From Halapricum hydrolyticum (lineage in GTDB: Archaea > Halobacteriota > Halobacteria > Halobacteriales > Haloarculaceae), in NCBI RefSeq assembly GCF_025517535.1, contig NZ_JAOPKC010000001.1, positions 502,570-566,569 on the forward strand: DNA of 64,000 bases, given 5' to 3'. The position numbers and the translations under genes were made by a program. A model generated the notes under the pieces. That model did not search any database. It was not told the DNA's origin and worked only from the letters and a program-made list of their open reading frames with translations. This document shows positions 16,766-25,539 of this stretch, one piece after another; positions within the stretch are counted from its first letter, which is position 1, and each line of letters begins with the position of its first letter.

Positions 16766-16872
16766 CGTCCGAGACAAGTTCTCGCAAACAATCGAAGGAC
16801 TATCATCAATGTTAGGAAACGTATATGGGTCGCGTTAAGTTAGAGAATGAGGCGTTCGATCTCTGAGTGTCC

Positions 16873-16947
16873 ATGCCAGATTTCGAACGCCTCAGCGATG
16901 CTATCACGTGGATAGATTTGTCGTTTGTGGAGCGCCGACGGACTCCT
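16873..16947 (+). pseudogene. N-terminal fragment of an IS6-type transposase
   Basis: About 25 codons from the ATG at 16873 (FERLSDAITWIDLSFVER) match the start of haloarchaeal IS6-family transposases. Similarity stops near 16945, and the frame runs on without resemblance to a stop near 17017. The preceding GTCGCGTTAAGTTAGAG may be the element's terminal repeat. No DDE domain remains. Confidence 0.55.
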
Positions 16948-17050
16948 CGTTCCGATCCTCACCAGGGACCTCCGGCGCGATTACGAGGCGATGAACCGCG
17001 CCCTGGCTGAGCGTGTCGAGGGAGAGTCAGTCGTCGAGGTCACACCGTAG
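16937..17050 (+). pseudogene. C-terminal fragment of an unidentified gene
   Basis: An open frame of 37 codons ending in TAG at 17048-17050 (RDLRRDYEAMNRALAERV, then GESVVEVTP) has normal haloarchaeal codon use but no start. It abuts the IS6-type fragment, so it is probably the tail of a gene that was cut off. I do not recognise the family. Confidence 0.4.
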
Positions 17051-17084
17051 GACGGCACGCCCTCGAGGGGCATCCCCCGGAGAC

Positions 17085-18785
17085 TCATTCTAGCCGATAC
17101 ACTCGCGCCTCGTAGGGTCGCAGCGCGAGCGACCCCAGGTCCGTTCCGGGGTCGTCGTAGTTGCAGGCCAGCACCGACTCGACGGAGCCGGCTTCGGAGA
17201 GGTCGACCCGGGAGGTGCGGCCGGCCCAGTTGAGCGCGACCAGGAGCGTCTCGTCGTCGAGCGACCGCGCGAACGCCCACACGCGCGGGTGGTCCTCAGC
17301 CAGCAGGTCGTAGACGCCGTAGACCAGCGGGTCCTCGCTGTGGCGCAACTCGATCAACTCCTGGTAGTACGCCAGCACCGACTCGGCACGGTCGCGCTGG
17401 TCGGCGACGTTGATGTCTTCGCTGTTTGGATTGATCGGGATCCAGGGTTCCCCGTCGGTGAACCCGGCCATGTCGTCGTCGGACCACTGTACCGGCGTGC
17501 GAGCGTTGTCCCGCGAGCGATAGCGGACGACGTCTTGCACGTCCGAAAAGCCCTCGGCGCGGCCCTCCTCGAAGGCCATCTCGACGCGGTTCGTGGCGTC
17601 GGCGTCGCGCATCTCCTCGCGCGAGGACCACGGGTAGTTGGTCATGCCGATCTCGTCGCCCTGGAAGCAGAACGGCGTCGCCGGGAAGGTCAACAGGAGC
17701 GTTCCGAGCATCGTCGCCGACTCGTAACGGTAGCGGTCGTCGTTGCCGAACCGCGAGGCGATCCGTGGCGTGTCGTGGGTCCCCAGGTAGACGGTGTTCC
17801 AGGCGTCGGTCACTTCTAGCTGGTGGACCCACTTCGTCAGCGCCTCCCGGATCTCCGAGACTTCCCAGTCGACGACGTCCCACCACCCGTCCTCGCCGTA
17901 ATCGAGCAGCGTATGGTCGTAGTGATAGACCATGTTCAGTCCGTCACCGGAGGGGCCACAGTACCGCTTGGCCGCTCGCGGCGTGATGTCCATCCCCTCG
18001 CCGACGGTCATGACGTCGTATTCGGAGAGTACCTCGTCGTAGAGGTCGCCGATGTACTCGTGGATGCGGGGACCGTCCGAGAAGTGTTCCATGCCGACCC
18101 AGCCGCCCTCGGAGTCGCCGTCAGGATACCCTTCGGGCTTGGACATGACGTTGAACACGTCGAAGCGGAACCCGTCGATCCCCTTCTCGAGCCAGAACTC
18201 GACGACGTCGTACATCGACTGGCGCACCTCGGGATTGCGCCAGTTCAGGTCGGGCTGTTTCTCGTGAAAGAGGTGCAGATACCACGCCTCGCGGACCTCG
18301 TCGTAGGCCCAGGCCGAGCCGCCGAACCCGGAGGTCCAGTTGTTCGGGGGCTCGTCGGGGTCGCCCTCGACCCAGTGATAGAAATCCTCGTAGCCGTCTT
18401 CCTCGCGGCGTGATTTCTGGAACCACTCGTGTTCGTCCGAGGTGTGATTCAGGACCATATCGAGGATCAACCGGATGTCCCGGTCGTGCAACTCCTCGAG
18501 CAGCCGTTCGAAGTCGTCCATGTCGCCGAACTCGTCGAGGATCGAGCGGTAATCGCGAACGTCGTATCCGTTGTCCGCGTGCGGAGAGTCGTAGGGCGGC
18601 GTCAGCCAGACGACGTCGATCCCCAGCTCGTCGAGATAGTCAGCCTTCTCGATAATTCCGGGGATATCGCCGATCCCGTCGCCGTCGCTGTCGTTGAAAC
18701 TCTGCGGGTAGATCTCGTAGACGACCGCCTCCTTCCACCAGGCCTGTTCTCCATCACCGATCGTTCCAGCACGTGACGCGCACAT
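17085..18785 (-). CDS. Alpha-glucosidase (GH13), copy 2
   Basis: 566 residues from the ATG at 18785 (MCASRAGTIGDGEQAWWKEAV). Conserved GH13 regions: WLTPPYDSPHADNGYDVRDY, DMVLNHTSDEHEWFQ, GIDGFRFDVFNVMSK (nucleophile), VMTVGEGMDITPRAAKRYCGP (acid/base) and YLGTHDTPRIASRFG. It is similar to copy 1 along its length, including the C-terminal RPYEARVYRLE, and the two probably arose by duplication. Differences around the acid/base loop may mean a different oligosaccharide preference. No TTACAA repeat is evident upstream, unlike copy 1. Cytoplasmic. Confidence 0.87.
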   Translation of the reverse strand: MCASRAGTIGDGEQAWWKEAVVYEIYPQSFNDSDGDGIGDIPGIIEKADYLDELGIDVVWLTPPYDSPHADNGYDVRDYRSILDEFGDMDDFERLLEELHDRDIRLILDMVLNHTSDEHEWFQKSRREEDGYEDFYHWVEGDPDEPPNNWTSGFGGSAWAYDEVREAWYLHLFHEKQPDLNWRNPEVRQSMYDVVEFWLEKGIDGFRFDVFNVMSKPEGYPDGDSEGGWVGMEHFSDGPRIHEYIGDLYDEVLSEYDVMTVGEGMDITPRAAKRYCGPSGDGLNMVYHYDHTLLDYGEDGWWDVVDWEVSEIREALTKWVHQLEVTDAWNTVYLGTHDTPRIASRFGNDDRYRYESATMLGTLLLTFPATPFCFQGDEIGMTNYPWSSREEMRDADATNRVEMAFEEGRAEGFSDVQDVVRYRSRDNARTPVQWSDDDMAGFTDGEPWIPINPNSEDINVADQRDRAESVLAYYQELIELRHSEDPLVYGVYDLLAEDHPRVWAFARSLDDETLLVALNWAGRTSRVDLSEAGSVESVLACNYDDPGTDLGSLALRPYEARVYRLE

Positions 18786-18927
18786 GTCAGATGCGACTCG
18801 CCGGCGGATTATAGTGGTTGCTGTACCGAACTGCCTGCGGCCGCGCGACGACTGCCGAAGCGGCGACAAATGTGTGACAATCACTACCGTTTTCCACGTA
18901 CAGCCCAAAGCACGCACGACAGTATCG

Positions 18928-19224
18928 ATGACAGCAGACGATCTCAAGCGTCGGTTCTGGGAGTGGCTCGCGGCCGTCCATTCGGACGCTCGGGTGGCAG
19001 CGCTGCTTCGGGCACTCTCGATCGTCGGCATCTACGGGGGAATCACTGCGTTCGTCCTCGGCGTCAACCCGATCCTCACGCCACACGTCCTGGAAGCTGT
19101 CAAATACAGTGGGAACACGGTCGGTCTCATCGGCATGATCGGACTGCTCGTTCACGTCGCGAGTCTGGGCTATTATCTCGCGACGAAGCCGAAACACCTC
19201 GAAAACGGTCTGATACGGTATTGA
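18928..19224 (+). CDS. Small two-helix membrane protein
   Basis: 98 residues from the ATG at 18928 (MTADDLKRRFWEW). Two hydrophobic segments (ALSIVGIYGGITAFVLGV, and a second around TVGLIGMIGLLVHVASLGYYL) predict a small integral membrane protein. An in-frame extension to 18784 lacks hydrophobic or conserved character and overlaps the alpha-glucosidase start. No family recognised. The DUF420 gene follows 66 bp downstream on the same strand. Confidence 0.65.
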   Translation: MTADDLKRRFWEWLAAVHSDARVAALLRALSIVGIYGGITAFVLGVNPILTPHVLEAVKYSGNTVGLIGMIGLLVHVASLGYYLATKPKHLENGLIRY

Positions 19225-19290
19225 TCGACGGAACTCGGGACGGTTGGCGATCCGGAATGGACTTACAACCATCACTCCAACGGCCGACCG

Positions 19291-19854
19291 ATGCGAGAGA
19301 CACTCCGCCGACGTATCCCGTTCGTCACTGGCCTGTTGACGGTTGTCTCGCTGGTGGTCGTCGTCGCGGCCGTCAGACAGCTCGTTCCAGAGACGCTGTT
19401 GCCGGCGCTTCCAGAGGGACTGCTCCATACGATCCCGCACGTCAACGCCCTCATCAGCGCGCTGGCGATCGGGACGATCACCTACGGCTGGCGGTCGATT
19501 CGCGCCGGGCGCGTGCGAGCGCACCGACGAGCGATGCTCGCCAGTTTCGTGCTCTTTGTCTCCTTTCTCGGACTGTATCTCCTCCGGGTCGCGATCGAAG
19601 GGCCGACCACGTTCGACGGACCGGAGACGCTGAAACTGTGGGTCTACTACCCGGTGCTCGGGGTTCACATGCTGCTGGCGATCGTCTGTCTGCCGCTGGT
19701 ATACTACGTTCTCCTGCTCGCGGTCACACACGCCCCGTCCGAACTCGGCGACACGCCACATCCGCGTGTCGGGCGCGTCGCAGCGAGTCTGTGGCTGCTC
19801 TCGTTCGCGCTCGGGATCGTCGTCTACCTGCTTTTGTACGTCCTTCCGGTCTAA
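19291..19854 (+). CDS. DUF420 family membrane protein
   Basis: 187 residues with about five predicted membrane helices. The segments IPHVNALISALAIGTITYGW, RAHRRAMLASFVLFVSFLGLY and VHMLLAIVCLPLVYYVLLL carry the conserved His residues of DUF420, a family found near haem-copper oxidase and electron-transport genes (CtaM-like). No such genes are adjacent here. Function in this window is unknown. Confidence 0.8.
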   Translation: MRETLRRRIPFVTGLLTVVSLVVVVAAVRQLVPETLLPALPEGLLHTIPHVNALISALAIGTITYGWRSIRAGRVRAHRRAMLASFVLFVSFLGLYLLRVAIEGPTTFDGPETLKLWVYYPVLGVHMLLAIVCLPLVYYVLLLAVTHAPSELGDTPHPRVGRVAASLWLLSFALGIVVYLLLYVLPV

Positions 19855-19937
19855 CGGTGTCGCCGCCGAGAGGACACGAAATTACTGAAGTTATATCACT
19901 GGGTAGGCCCTGCCATTATACGGAGGATCCAATACAG

Positions 19938-21104
19938 ATGGCATCCGCACACATCGCGGGGGTCGGCATGACCGAATTCGGGGAGTTCCCCGAGCGAACC
20001 GGTCGCGACCTCTTTGGCGAAGCGGGGGACACCGCTATCGACGACGCCGGGATCGACCGCGAGGAGATCGACGCGCTGTACGTCGGCAATTTCATGGGCG
20101 AACTCTCGGAGAACCAGGGGCACATGGGCCCGTTGATGGCCAAGGCCGTCGGGATCGACGCGCCCGCCACACGGGTCGAAAGCGCCTGTGCCTCCGGCGG
20201 GATGGCCGTCCGGCAGGCGGTCAAGGACGTCCGCAACGGTGAGGCGGACGTGGTACTGGTCGGCGGCGTCGAGCGCATGCACAACATGGGAACGACCGGT
20301 GCGACCGGCGGCCTGTCGGTGGCGGCGGACGATCTCTGGGAGATCCGCCAGGGGATTACCTTCCCCGGCGCGTACGCGCTGATGGCCCAGCGGTACTTCG
20401 CCGTCCACGGCGGCGACCGCGAGGACCTGGCTCACGTCGCCGTCAAGAACCACGCCAACGCCGCGAACAACCCGCTCGCGCAGTATCAGACCGAGATCTC
20501 CGTCGAGAAGGTCCTGGACGCCCCGCCGGTCGCGCTGCCGATGGGGCTGTTCGACTCCTCGCCGATCACCGACGGTGCGGCCGCGACGGTGCTGGTCAGC
20601 GAGGAGTACGCCGAGGAGCACGGGCTAGAGACGCCAGTCGCGATCACCGGGACCGGCCAGGGGACCGACAACCTCGCGCTGGCCGAACGCGACTCGATGG
20701 TCTGGACGCCCGCGACCGAGGACGCCGGACAGGAAGCCTACGAGGACGCCGGCATCTCGAAAGACGACGTGGATTTCCTCGAAGTCCACGACTGCTTCAC
20801 TATCGCCGAAGTACTCGCCCTGGAGGGACTCGGGTTCTACGACGAAGGCGAGGCGATCACCGCTGCCCGCGAGGGCGAGACGACCGCCGACGGCGACCTG
20901 CCGGTGAACCTCTCAGGTGGTCTGAAGGCCAAGGGTCACCCCGTTGGCGCGACCGGCGTCGCACAGGTCACGGAGATAACCAAGCTGTTCCGCGGTGACC
21001 ACGTCAACAGCGACGCCGTCGAGGACGCGAGCGTCGCGCTGACCCACAACGCCGGCGGGACGGTCGCCTCTGCTGTGGTGCACGTCCTGGAGGTGGCAGA
21101 ATGA
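19938..21104 (+). CDS. Thiolase-family acetyl-CoA acetyltransferase (SCP-x type)
   Basis: 388 residues from the ATG at 19938. SCP-x-like thiolase motifs: VESACASGGMAVRQA (acylated Cys near residue 85), FLEVHDCFTIAE and GGLKAKGHPVGATGVAQ (catalytic His). In archaea such thiolases work in a complex with a DUF35 zinc-ribbon/OB protein, and exactly that partner follows, overlapping by ATGA. The product could be acetoacetyl-CoA for mevalonate synthesis or fatty-acid chemistry; no HMG-CoA synthase gene is adjacent. Confidence 0.87.
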   Translation: MASAHIAGVGMTEFGEFPERTGRDLFGEAGDTAIDDAGIDREEIDALYVGNFMGELSENQGHMGPLMAKAVGIDAPATRVESACASGGMAVRQAVKDVRNGEADVVLVGGVERMHNMGTTGATGGLSVAADDLWEIRQGITFPGAYALMAQRYFAVHGGDREDLAHVAVKNHANAANNPLAQYQTEISVEKVLDAPPVALPMGLFDSSPITDGAAATVLVSEEYAEEHGLETPVAITGTGQGTDNLALAERDSMVWTPATEDAGQEAYEDAGISKDDVDFLEVHDCFTIAEVLALEGLGFYDEGEAITAAREGETTADGDLPVNLSGGLKAKGHPVGATGVAQVTEITKLFRGDHVNSDAVEDASVALTHNAGGTVASAVVHVLEVAE

Positions 21105-21487
21105 GCGACGACGAAATCCAGAACGACGGCTACGATCAGGCGCTCGAAGCGATCGAAAATGGCAACCCGTACGCGCTCGAATGCCCGGAGGGTCACCAGT
21201 CGATGCCGCCGCGCCGGGTCTGTCCCGAGTGCGGTGCAAGTGATCTCGAAGAGGTCGAGATTCCCCTCTCCGGCGAGTTGCTGAGCTACAACGTCACGTA
21301 CGTCCCGACGCCTGACTTCAAGGACGACGTGCCGTTCGTGCTCGGCATCGCCCAATTCGACAACGTGCGGCTGACGGGCCGCGTCAAGGCCGACGCCGAG
21401 GACGTCGAGGTCGGATCAGCGGTCGAGGTCGGACTGGGCGAATCCGAGACGACCGAGCGACCGCTGGTCACGTTCGATCTGGCATAG
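21101..21487 (+). CDS. DUF35 zinc-ribbon/OB-fold partner of thiolase
   Basis: 128 residues. An N-terminal helix is followed by a zinc ribbon (CPEGHQSMPPRRVCPECG, residues ~28-45) and an OB fold (SYNVTYVPTPDFKDDVPFVLG onward). DUF35 proteins bind CoA and channel acetoacetyl-CoA between thiolase and its partner. Start codon overlaps the thiolase stop (ATGA at 21101-21104), so the two are translationally coupled. Confidence 0.87.
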   Translation: MSDDEIQNDGYDQALEAIENGNPYALECPEGHQSMPPRRVCPECGASDLEEVEIPLSGELLSYNVTYVPTPDFKDDVPFVLGIAQFDNVRLTGRVKADAEDVEVGSAVEVGLGESETTERPLVTFDLA

Positions 21488-21535
21488 GCAGGTCATCGAG
21501 CACGCGCTTTTTATCCACGCGGTCGAACGGGGGGT

Positions 21536-22273
21536 ATGATAGAACCAGATCTCTCCGGACAGACAGCGCTCGTCACCGGCAGCGCGAAGGGTGTCGGTCG
21601 CGGACTCCTGCTCGCACTGGCTGAACGTGGTGCGGACGTGGCCGTCCACTACCGGACGAGCGACGACGCTGCAAGCGAGGTCGCCGACCGGGCAGGGAAA
21701 GCCGGGGTGCAGACGACGGTTGTTCAGGGGGACATCACTGAGCCCGAGGACGTGGCCGGGATGTTCGAGCGGGTCGAGGCCGACCTCGGGACGGTCGATA
21801 TCCTCGTCAACAACGTTGGCACGTTCGCCCCCCAACACTGGGAAGACATCGACTTCTCGACCTGGAACACCGTGCTGGAGACGAACATCAACGGGACGTA
21901 CCTCTGCTCGAAGGCCGCGCTGGGGCCGATGCGCGAGCAGGGGTACGGCCGGATCGTCAACGTCGGCTACGCCTCCAGCGAGAAGGGGCTGGTCAACACC
22001 AAGAACTTTCCGTATTTCGTGGCGAAAAGCGGCGTTCTGATGTTCACGCGGATGCTCGCCGCCGACACGCAAGACGACGGCATCACCGTCAACGCCGTCT
22101 CGCCGTACGTCGTCGAGAACTCCGACGAGTTCCCCGCCGAGGCTCCGCGCGGTCGCTGGGCCACCACCGACGACCTCGCGCAAGCGATGCTGTTCTTCCT
22201 GGATCCCGACAGCGGGTACATCTCCGGGCAGAACGTCGAGGTCGACGGCGGGTGGTTGCCCGAAACGGTGTGA
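21536..22273 (+). CDS. SDR-family oxidoreductase
   Basis: 245 residues. Classical SDR: nucleotide loop TGSAKGVGRGL, DILVNNVGTF (NNxG), NVGYASSEKG with the catalytic Ser and, further on, YFVAKSG carrying the Tyr-x-x-x-Lys pair. It ends with SGQNVEVDGGW, typical of FabG-like 3-ketoacyl reductases. It lies 48 bp after the thiolase/DUF35 pair on the same strand, consistent with acyl-CoA chemistry, but the substrate is unproven. Confidence 0.85.
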   Translation: MIEPDLSGQTALVTGSAKGVGRGLLLALAERGADVAVHYRTSDDAASEVADRAGKAGVQTTVVQGDITEPEDVAGMFERVEADLGTVDILVNNVGTFAPQHWEDIDFSTWNTVLETNINGTYLCSKAALGPMREQGYGRIVNVGYASSEKGLVNTKNFPYFVAKSGVLMFTRMLAADTQDDGITVNAVSPYVVENSDEFPAEAPRGRWATTDDLAQAMLFFLDPDSGYISGQNVEVDGGWLPETV

Positions 22274-22335
22274 CACTGGTTACGTTGGTGTCGTACAATA
22301 GCTATCGCTCACGGACTTGTTCGGCGCAAAACGAT

Positions 22336-22352
22336 GAGGTCGCCCGGCTTGC
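22336..22352 (+). other. Candidate degenerate attachment site (att)
   Basis: TGAGGTCGCCCGGCTTG matches 14 of 17 bases of the 3' end of tRNA-Pro(TGG) as read on the + strand (28050-28066), including an uninterrupted GGTCGCCCGG. It lies 65 bp from the end of a broken integrase gene. The two sites would bracket a ~5.7 kb island inserted into the tRNA gene. Chance similarity is not excluded. Confidence 0.45.
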
Positions 22353-22417
22353 GCCGACTGACGATTTCCGGCCGTTCAGTAGTGCGATTCTCGGTCGTTG
22401 GGGTCTGGTCTCTCTCG

Positions 22418-22840
22418 TCACTCACGGTCGGTCTCCAGGTGGTCGATGTACTGCTGTCGACGGCGTCGCATCCGCTCCAGGGCCGTCGCCTGGTCGTAGT
22501 GTTTCTTGATAATCGTCGGGCTCGTCGCGCACGTCGGCGATCGTGGTGATCGTGTTCGCGAGCGCTTCGGGGATCGGTGTCTCGCGATGCTCACCAGTCT
22601 TCGCGCCGTTCCAGATCCGGAGCATCATGCCAGCGTCAGTGTCGACGACGTCGTTCGGAGCAACGCCGATGACTTCCTCACTGCGAAGTCCACAGCGGAC
22701 GGCCAGCCGAAACGCGACGTCAGTGATCGCGTCGTCGGTCGCGTCGAGGAGCTGGTCAACTTCGTCCTGGGAGAGTCACACCTTCTTTCCGTCCTGGTCG
22801 GGGTAGTCGTCGAGGTTCACGTCCGGAATGTTACCCTAAC
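22418..22840 (-). pseudogene. Degenerate tyrosine recombinase (phage-type integrase)
   Basis: Read on the minus strand it begins at NIPDVNLDDYPDQDG without a start codon and has an in-frame TGA at 22776-22778. It then continues LSQDEVDQLLDATDD and RLAVRCGLRSEEVIGV (first catalytic Arg). A frame change near 22520 leads into IIKKHYDQATALERM, which keeps the probable catalytic Tyr. The HxxR region between them is missing. A decayed XerC/D-like integrase, presumably the one that inserted the neighbouring island. Confidence 0.75.
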
Positions 22841-22910
22841 CGGACAAAAAGGTCCCAAATGAGAGAGTGATCGGGGCGATTCGAAGGGAATCCCCAGCGT
22901 GATCAGGCCG

Positions 22911-22992
22911 GATCTGTCCGAGTCTGGGCGGAGAACCGGACGCTGTTTCCGATCTTTGTTTCATCAACTCCGAGAAGAACTGGTGACAGATC
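22911..22992 (+). repeat. Interspersed repeat, copy 1
   Basis: First of five related ~100 bp units in this island, all in the same orientation. Shared core: TCCGAGTCTGGGCG, GAACCGGACGCTGTTTC, CGATCTT, GTTTCA and GAGAAGAACTGG. The 5' part seen in the other copies (TCTACCAATTGAG) is replaced here. It begins 70 bp after the integrase remnant. The next 255 bp (to 23247) are AT-rich without a gene. Confidence 0.75.
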
Positions 22993-23247
22993 ACATCTGC
23001 ACATTTAGGGAACACCAGTTCGATTATGAGGCGAAGGTATCAACTAGACTGTGTTAATTGGATTGGTTTACCATACCAAATACAATTGACCTCTGGTATC
23101 GAGTATTGAACTGGGTGTTCAGTTTCGGACTCTCCACCAACATCCCCCTGACAACTCTACCGACGCCCAATAAATGTCTCTCCCCCTCCATTCAAACAGG
23201 AGAATCACCGTGGACAGCCAAACATCCCAATTGACTGAGACACAATT

Positions 23248-23490
23248 ATGCGTAAAAAAGAGTATATCCACACTCACGCTCTGCTCGCGGAAGTCACGGG
23301 ATATTTGATCGAGAACGAGACCATGCCAGTTGATAGGCTTACTGCATACAACGAACTTGAGACATGTCCATCAAGCATTCACGAAACGAAACAGAAACAC
23401 CACGAAGCGATTATGGCCCTGAGTAGCGCCATCGGACGATGTCTCAAAGAGATACCCACAGATAGCCACGGGCAATCAGTGGATCAATAA
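23248..23490 (+). CDS. UPF0058 family protein
   Basis: 80 residues. The opening KKEYIHTHALLAEVTGYL and the central SSIHETKQKHHEAIMALSSAI match the UPF0058 family, small helical archaeal proteins (with conserved His residues) usually present as single core genes. This copy sits in the island between repeat copies 1 and 2 and has an AT-richer composition than the core genes, suggesting a transferred paralog. Biochemical function unknown. Confidence 0.8.
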   Translation: MRKKEYIHTHALLAEVTGYLIENETMPVDRLTAYNELETCPSSIHETKQKHHEAIMALSSAIGRCLKEIPTDSHGQSVDQ

Positions 23491-23548
23491 CATGAGTTAC
23501 GTGTCGCCACCAGCGACTTCCCCCCTTGCTGTGGTACCTACTTCCCCT

Positions 23549-23650
23549 GTTTCTACCAATTGAGCGATCGTCCGAGTCTGGGCGCAGAACCGGACACTGT
23601 TTCTGATCTTCGTTTCACGAACTTCTGGAAGAACTGGCTGCTAGATTGAG
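23549..23650 (+). repeat. Interspersed repeat, copy 2
   Basis: Full-length unit from TTTCTACCAATTGAG to GCTGCTAGATTGAG. Contains GTCCG...CGGAC arms and the perfect hairpin TTCGT-TTC-ACGAA. Separates the UPF0058 gene from the lipoprotein gene. Confidence 0.8.
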
Positions 23651-23708
23651 AATGCATCTCTATCAGACAGTGAAAAGACATTTGACGATCTGGACACATT
23701 TTCTACCC

Positions 23709-24098
23709 ATGAAACGGCGGGCCCTCCTTTCCACCGCTCTCGGGAGTAGTGTTCTCATGTCTGGGTGTCTGAGTATCGGCGGAGCACGAAGTGGAGAAGG
23801 AACGACCGTCGAAATCATTCCGACGAACAGTACTGATCACGAGATCTCTCTCGATGTCGCTGTCTACGCGACGGATGGCTCCCTGCTTCTCGAACACACG
23901 TACTCGTTGGATGCGGGTCATGCTGATGAATCGCAAGGTGTCGAAAATCGTGTTGACTATCTCATAGTCTCACTGAATGGCGGAGAACAACTGAGACACG
24001 AGTACGATCCCGAAGACGTCGAGATCTGTTCACGTGATGGAGAAGACGTTCAAATCATAGTCGAACCAGGAGGTATCACATTCACCTACTCATGTTAA
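23709..24098 (+). CDS. Predicted lipoprotein of unknown function
   Basis: 129 residues from the ATG at 23709 (MKRRALLSTALGSSVLMSGC). A signal peptide ends in a lipobox (LMSGC), so Cys20 would be lipid-anchored outside the cell, and the N-terminal RR pair suggests Tat export, usual in haloarchaea. The mature part is a beta-rich domain of ~105 residues rich in acidic residues. No family recognised. It lies between repeat copies 2 and 3. The upstream ATG at 23646 would place a non-signal extension in front and overlaps the repeat end. Confidence 0.7.
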   Translation: MKRRALLSTALGSSVLMSGCLSIGGARSGEGTTVEIIPTNSTDHEISLDVAVYATDGSLLLEHTYSLDAGHADESQGVENRVDYLIVSLNGGEQLRHEYDPEDVEICSRDGEDVQIIVEPGGITFTYSC

Positions 24099-24107
24099 CT
24101 CCACGGT

Positions 24108-24212
24108 CTGTCTCTACCAATTGAGAGATCGTCCGCGATTGGGCGCAGAACCGGACGCTGTTTCCGATCTGCGTTTCACGCACTCCGAGAAGAACTGGCT
24201 GCTAGATTGAGA
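24108..24212 (+). repeat. Interspersed repeat, copy 3
   Basis: Full-length unit from GTCTCTACCAATTGAG to GCTAGATTGAGA. Its hairpin reads TGCGT-TTC-ACGCA, so relative to copies 2 and 4 both members of one base pair have changed (T to G and A to C) and pairing is kept. Confidence 0.8.
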
Positions 24213-24299
24213 GGAACGCTGTATCACGTCAGTTTGTAACCAGTCTACTTCTGTCACGATATTGCTACATAGGGGGGGGGCGTCGGTCGTGGATGAGAG

Positions 24300-25304
24300 T
24301 CAGTCGCTACTTGATTCTTCCTCCCCGTCACCAATCCCACTAATGGAGTTAGCCCAGTCGTCGATGTTCTCGGCGACGAAGTCCTGGCCACCGAGTCCAA
24401 CAGCAATACCGATGCCGATCGCGAGTGCCAGCCCCAGTGCACCGAAGAATGCGACGACGAAGGCAGTGAACATCGTCGTCAGTGCCGTGACTTGGAACCC
24501 GATCGTTCCCAGAACAATTGTGATTGTGAGATAGTAGATGAGAATTTTAACACCGGTTGCAGCGAGGCCGACGGGTCGGCCTTCGCCACTCTCACGGACG
24601 ATATCACTGACCCGTTCGGCGAGCCAGATACCGACCAGCAGCACGATCAAACCACCCGCCAGAGCCGGCAGGTACGCCGCGAACCTGTTCAACAGCTCCG
24701 AGAGTGCGGGGATTTCGATTACTTCTGCGACCGTTAGCAGCGTCAACAAGTAAATATAATACGTGACTAGCTTGCCGACGATCCGACCGAATTCGCCCTT
24801 TTGGTCAGAAAACCGTTCTAATGGAGTCTCTCTGAGATACGGTGCAATCCCGAACGAACCGACGATTTTCGAAACAATATCACCAATGATCCGGCCGACG
24901 ACAAACCCGATTACCAGGATAACAATTGCTCCAAGGATGACTGGCAGGAAGCCTGCAAGATCACGCAAGAGATCCGATAATTCCGATATCTCTAGGACGT
25001 TCACCGCAGCGAACACCGCGACGAAGTAGACGTAGTAGGATACAAGCAGGCCCAACCCGCGTGCGATTCCATCACCGTCCGAAACCTCTTCGATGGCTGT
25101 CCCCTCAGCATAGCGCCCGACACCGATCTTCTGGATAACCCGGGTCACGAGGTTCCCCAAAATACGACCGATGATATATCCGACGAGGAGAATGACCAGG
25201 GCAGCGATTATCGTTGGCAGGAATTCGATTACATCTGCAATCGTATCATCGATGGTATTATCTATCGTTCCTTGCAGCGGTGCAAATGTGTCTGGCTGAT
25301 ACAT
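24300..25304 (-). CDS. Mechanosensitive-channel-like membrane protein with repeated TM helices
   Basis: 334 residues built from three internal repeats, each starting with a pattern such as FLPTIIAALVILLVGYIIGRI, FLPVILGAIVILVIGFVVGRI and YLPALAGGLIVLLVGIWLAE, followed by a short loop and another helix. This is the conserved-TM-helix family related to MscS-type small-conductance channels; the beta domain that follows the pore in true MscS is absent, and the end is an acidic tail (GDGEEESSSD). The glycine-rich last helix (ALGLALAIGIGIAVGLGGQD) resembles the MscS pore helix. It lies between repeat copies 3 and 4, opposite in strand to the repeats. Confidence 0.75.
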   Translation of the reverse strand: MYQPDTFAPLQGTIDNTIDDTIADVIEFLPTIIAALVILLVGYIIGRILGNLVTRVIQKIGVGRYAEGTAIEEVSDGDGIARGLGLLVSYYVYFVAVFAAVNVLEISELSDLLRDLAGFLPVILGAIVILVIGFVVGRIIGDIVSKIVGSFGIAPYLRETPLERFSDQKGEFGRIVGKLVTYYIYLLTLLTVAEVIEIPALSELLNRFAAYLPALAGGLIVLLVGIWLAERVSDIVRESGEGRPVGLAATGVKILIYYLTITIVLGTIGFQVTALTTMFTAFVVAFFGALGLALAIGIGIAVGLGGQDFVAENIDDWANSISGIGDGEEESSSD

Positions 25305-25389
25305 TGCAGTTTGTTATCGAATGCCAGTAACGTAGATTTCACCCATGATATATCAGGTCTATCATATGATTCATAATGTTCAGGTTATG

Positions 25390-25494
25390 CTCTGTCTCTA
25401 ATAATCGGCAGATCGTCCGAGACTGGACGCAAAACCGGACGCTGTTTTCGATCTTCGTTTCACGAACTTCTGGAAGGACTGGCTGATAGATCGC
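25390..25494 (+). repeat. Interspersed repeat, copy 4
   Basis: Full-length but more diverged at its ends (TCTCTAATAATCGG at the start, GATAGATCGC at the end). Keeps CGTCCG...CGGACG arms and the TTCGT-TTC-ACGAA hairpin. Confidence 0.8.
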
Positions 25495-25539
25495 ACATGT
25501 GAAATAATACGAGGCAGATCCACTTGTCCCAGCAGGAAA

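Noticed and set aside
22911..25494. Repeats as protein-coding C-termini (open frame ending NWLLD-stop)
   Set aside because: Open in copies 2 and 3 only; copies 1 and 4 break it, and the hairpin change is compensatory, so structure is the better explanation, though coding origin is not fully excluded.
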